A DNA stretch of 5,678 nucleotides from assembly GCA_945957335.1 (NCBI GenBank), contig CAMFLJ010000254.1, positions 1-5,678 on the forward strand, given 5' to 3'. How positions within the stretch are numbered: position 1 is the first letter of the stretch; every line of letters begins with the position of its first letter. The position numbers and the translations under genes are program-made. Source of the DNA: an uncultured Actinomycetes bacterium. GTDB lineage: Bacteria > Actinomycetota > Acidimicrobiia > Acidimicrobiales > Acidimicrobilacustridaceae. Shown here piece by piece: positions 5,428 to 5,678 of the stretch. The notes under the pieces are model-generated. The model saw only the letters and a program-made list of their open reading frames with translations. It had not been told where the DNA came from and made no database searches.

Positions 5428-5678
5428 GTGCGGACTGCGGCGTCGAGGAGTTCGGGAGGCCGCGTCGGGACTCCGTTGCAGCGGCCCTGGAGCCAGCGCC
5501 CGAGCAGTCCCATCCCGATGAAGGCGACGGCGTTCACGGCGCCGTGCGCGGGCACCATGTCGGCGGTCGACAGCGCGGGCGTGCTCGCCACGTGCTGGGA
5601 GGTCGCCCAGGTCACGGCCAGCACCATCGGGGCCCAGATGGCCAGGCCCGACACCGCCAGGGCGAGGCGGGCCGTGGG
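5424..5678 (-). CDS. YndJ-like membrane protein, C-terminal fragment (cut by window edge)
   Basis: The frame stays open to the right edge, so only the last 84 codons are seen and the real start lies outside. A GTG at 5652-5654 is internal, not the start. Two hydrophobic segments are visible, one near LAIWAPMVLAVTWA and one spanning VNAVAFIGMGLLGRW. The stretch DMVPAHGAVNAVAFIGMGLL resembles the conserved C-terminal HG-x-x-NA-x-x-F-x-x-x-G-L-x-G pattern I associate with the YndJ family (Bacillus YndJ and actinobacterial relatives). That family is multi-pass membrane proteins of uncertain role. The fragment is short, so the family call is tentative. Its stop overlaps the start of the four-helix protein gene by 4 nt. 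Confidence 0.6.
   Translation of the reverse strand, partial: PTARLALAVSGLAIWAPMVLAVTWATSQHVASTPALSTADMVPAHGAVNAVAFIGMGLLGRWLQGRCNGVPTRPPELLDAAVRT

Overview
The window is very GC-rich, with strong third-position G/C bias, GTG starts and few Shine-Dalgarno sequences. An actinobacterial-type inositol-1-phosphate synthase and a SigE-like ECF sigma/anti-sigma pair point to an Actinomycetota genome. Acidimicrobiia would fit the protein flavour, but that is a guess. There are no tRNA, rRNA, CRISPR or transposon features, and genes cover nearly all of the sequence.

Left block (1-2997). The 5' end of an inositol-3-phosphate synthase gene runs off the left edge on the minus strand. It diverges across 123 bp from a complete 14-helix MFS drug-exporter-type gene (245-1900, plus). 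A 212-bp non-coding gap follows, then a LysR-type regulator (2113-2997, plus). The same 15-bp interrupted palindrome, TTCAG-N5-CTGAA, lies once in the ino1/MFS promoter gap (163-177) and once just upstream of the regulator (2083-2097), and nowhere else in the window. Its shape is a classical LysR T-N11-A box. The three-gene block therefore looks like a self-contained regulon in which the LysR protein controls the exporter, itself and possibly inositol synthesis. The MFS-LysR gap also carries two near-identical 28-bp repeats around a GNRA-capped hairpin.

Right block (3005-5678, all minus). Read in the direction of transcription, it begins with the C-terminal end of a YndJ-like membrane protein entering from the right edge. 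A small four-helix membrane protein follows with an ATGA overlap. After 75 bp come an ECF sigma factor and, again with an ATGA overlap, a one-helix anti-sigma factor with a large exported region. The 75-bp gap holds a textbook ECF promoter (GGAACC-N16-CGTCGT) placed so that transcription would start at or next to the sigma factor's GTG. This suggests positive autoregulation of a signalling operon. The exported part of the anti-sigma factor seems to be an internal duplication of one sensor-like module.

The two blocks converge with only 7 bp between stop codons (2998-3004). Three start codons in the window have a -10-like element 6-7 nt upstream and no clear ribosome-binding site, which suggests leaderless transcription is common in this organism.
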